A stretch of DNA of 5,755 nt from an uncultured Gemmatimonadota bacterium. GTDB lineage: Bacteria; Gemmatimonadota; Gemmatimonadetes; Gemmatimonadales; Gemmatimonadaceae. The translations under genes were made by a program, and so were the position numbers. The stretch lies in contig CAITQY010000036.1 of assembly GCA_903894655.1 (NCBI GenBank), positions 1-5,755 on the forward strand. Direction: 5' to 3'. The notes beneath the pieces are model-generated. The model made no database searches. It saw only the letters and a program-made list of their open reading frames with translations, and was not told the DNA's origin. Of the stretch, positions 5,567-5,755 are shown one piece after another. Position 1 is the stretch's first letter, and each line of letters opens with the position of its first letter.

Positions 5567-5755
5567 TTACTTGCCGGCCATGTTCGGGTTGTTGTCCCGC
5601 TCGGCGCGCGGCAACGGGTAACAGGTCTGCGACCCCGTGTTGGCGTAGCCGGGCTTGAAGTACGGCTGGCCGGTCGCAGTCACCGTCGTCGCGGTCGACG
5701 CCGGCGAGCGGCGGAAGTCCGCCAGGCGCTTGCCTTCGAGGTAGAACTCGAGGGC
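5567..5755 (-). CDS. RagB/SusD-family outer-membrane nutrient-binding protein, C-terminal end only
   Basis: The frame enters from the right edge and ends at TAA (5567-5569), giving the last 62 residues. FYLEGKRLADFRR (residues 4-16 of the fragment) is the typical SusD C-terminal block with acidic/aromatic residues followed by KR...D.RR. The ending CYPLPRAERDNNPNM is also typical of SusD-like proteins, which often close with a P(I/L)P..E...NPN motif. Full proteins are usually 450-600 residues and are surface lipoproteins that pair with a SusC TonB-dependent channel to import oligosaccharides or other polymers. The N-terminus, lipobox and any SusC partner lie outside the window, so the substrate cannot be guessed. 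It is separated from the crt operon by a strong terminator and is probably functionally unrelated to it. Confidence 0.9.
   Translation of the reverse strand, partial: ALEFYLEGKRLADFRRSPASTATTVTATGQPYFKPGYANTGSQTCYPLPRAERDNNPNMAGK

Overview
The window is GC-rich and reads almost entirely on the minus strand. It holds a compact carotenoid operon between two unrelated partial genes. A RagB/SusD-family outer-membrane protein, a bacterial CrtI, a CruF-type carotenoid hydratase and high-GC DNA together point to the Gemmatimonadota (a Gemmatimonas-like organism). This is inferred from gene content and protein style, not from a database search.

Layout in the direction of transcription (right to left). 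(1) 5567-5755: the last 62 codons of a SusD-like lipoprotein, followed by a near-perfect bidirectional intrinsic terminator at 5506-5543. (2) 5221-5505: the control region and leader of the crt operon. It has an AT-richer stretch with three TGT-N12-ACA-type inverted repeats, a TTGACA hexamer and, closer to the gene, a small hairpin next to a U6 tract. (3) 4237-5220 crtB (phytoene synthase), 3258-4223 cruF (carotenoid 1,2-hydratase family), 2897-3199 an unrecognised 100-residue three-helix membrane protein, and 1338-2849 crtI (phytoene desaturase). Gaps between these genes are only 13, 58 and 47 nt, so they are probably one transcript. (4) 1248-1289: an intrinsic terminator ending the crt operon. 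A candidate promoter lies just beyond it and would give tig (trigger factor, 1-1206, 3' end off the window) a nearly leaderless mRNA.

Pathway: CrtB condenses two geranylgeranyl diphosphates to phytoene, CrtI desaturates it towards lycopene or a more desaturated acyclic product, and CruF adds water to a terminal psi-end to give a 1-hydroxy end group. There is no cyclase, GGPP synthase, CrtD or glycosyltransferase in the window. The operon therefore supplies the core of a hydroxylated carotenoid, and finishing steps must be encoded elsewhere.

The parts most worth a second look are the cluster of TGTNAA/TTNACA half-sites over the crtB promoter, the attenuator-like leader, the uncharacterised membrane protein inside the operon, and the apparent leaderless start of tig. 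I see no mobile element, CRISPR array, tRNA or rRNA. No wholly new system is evident.
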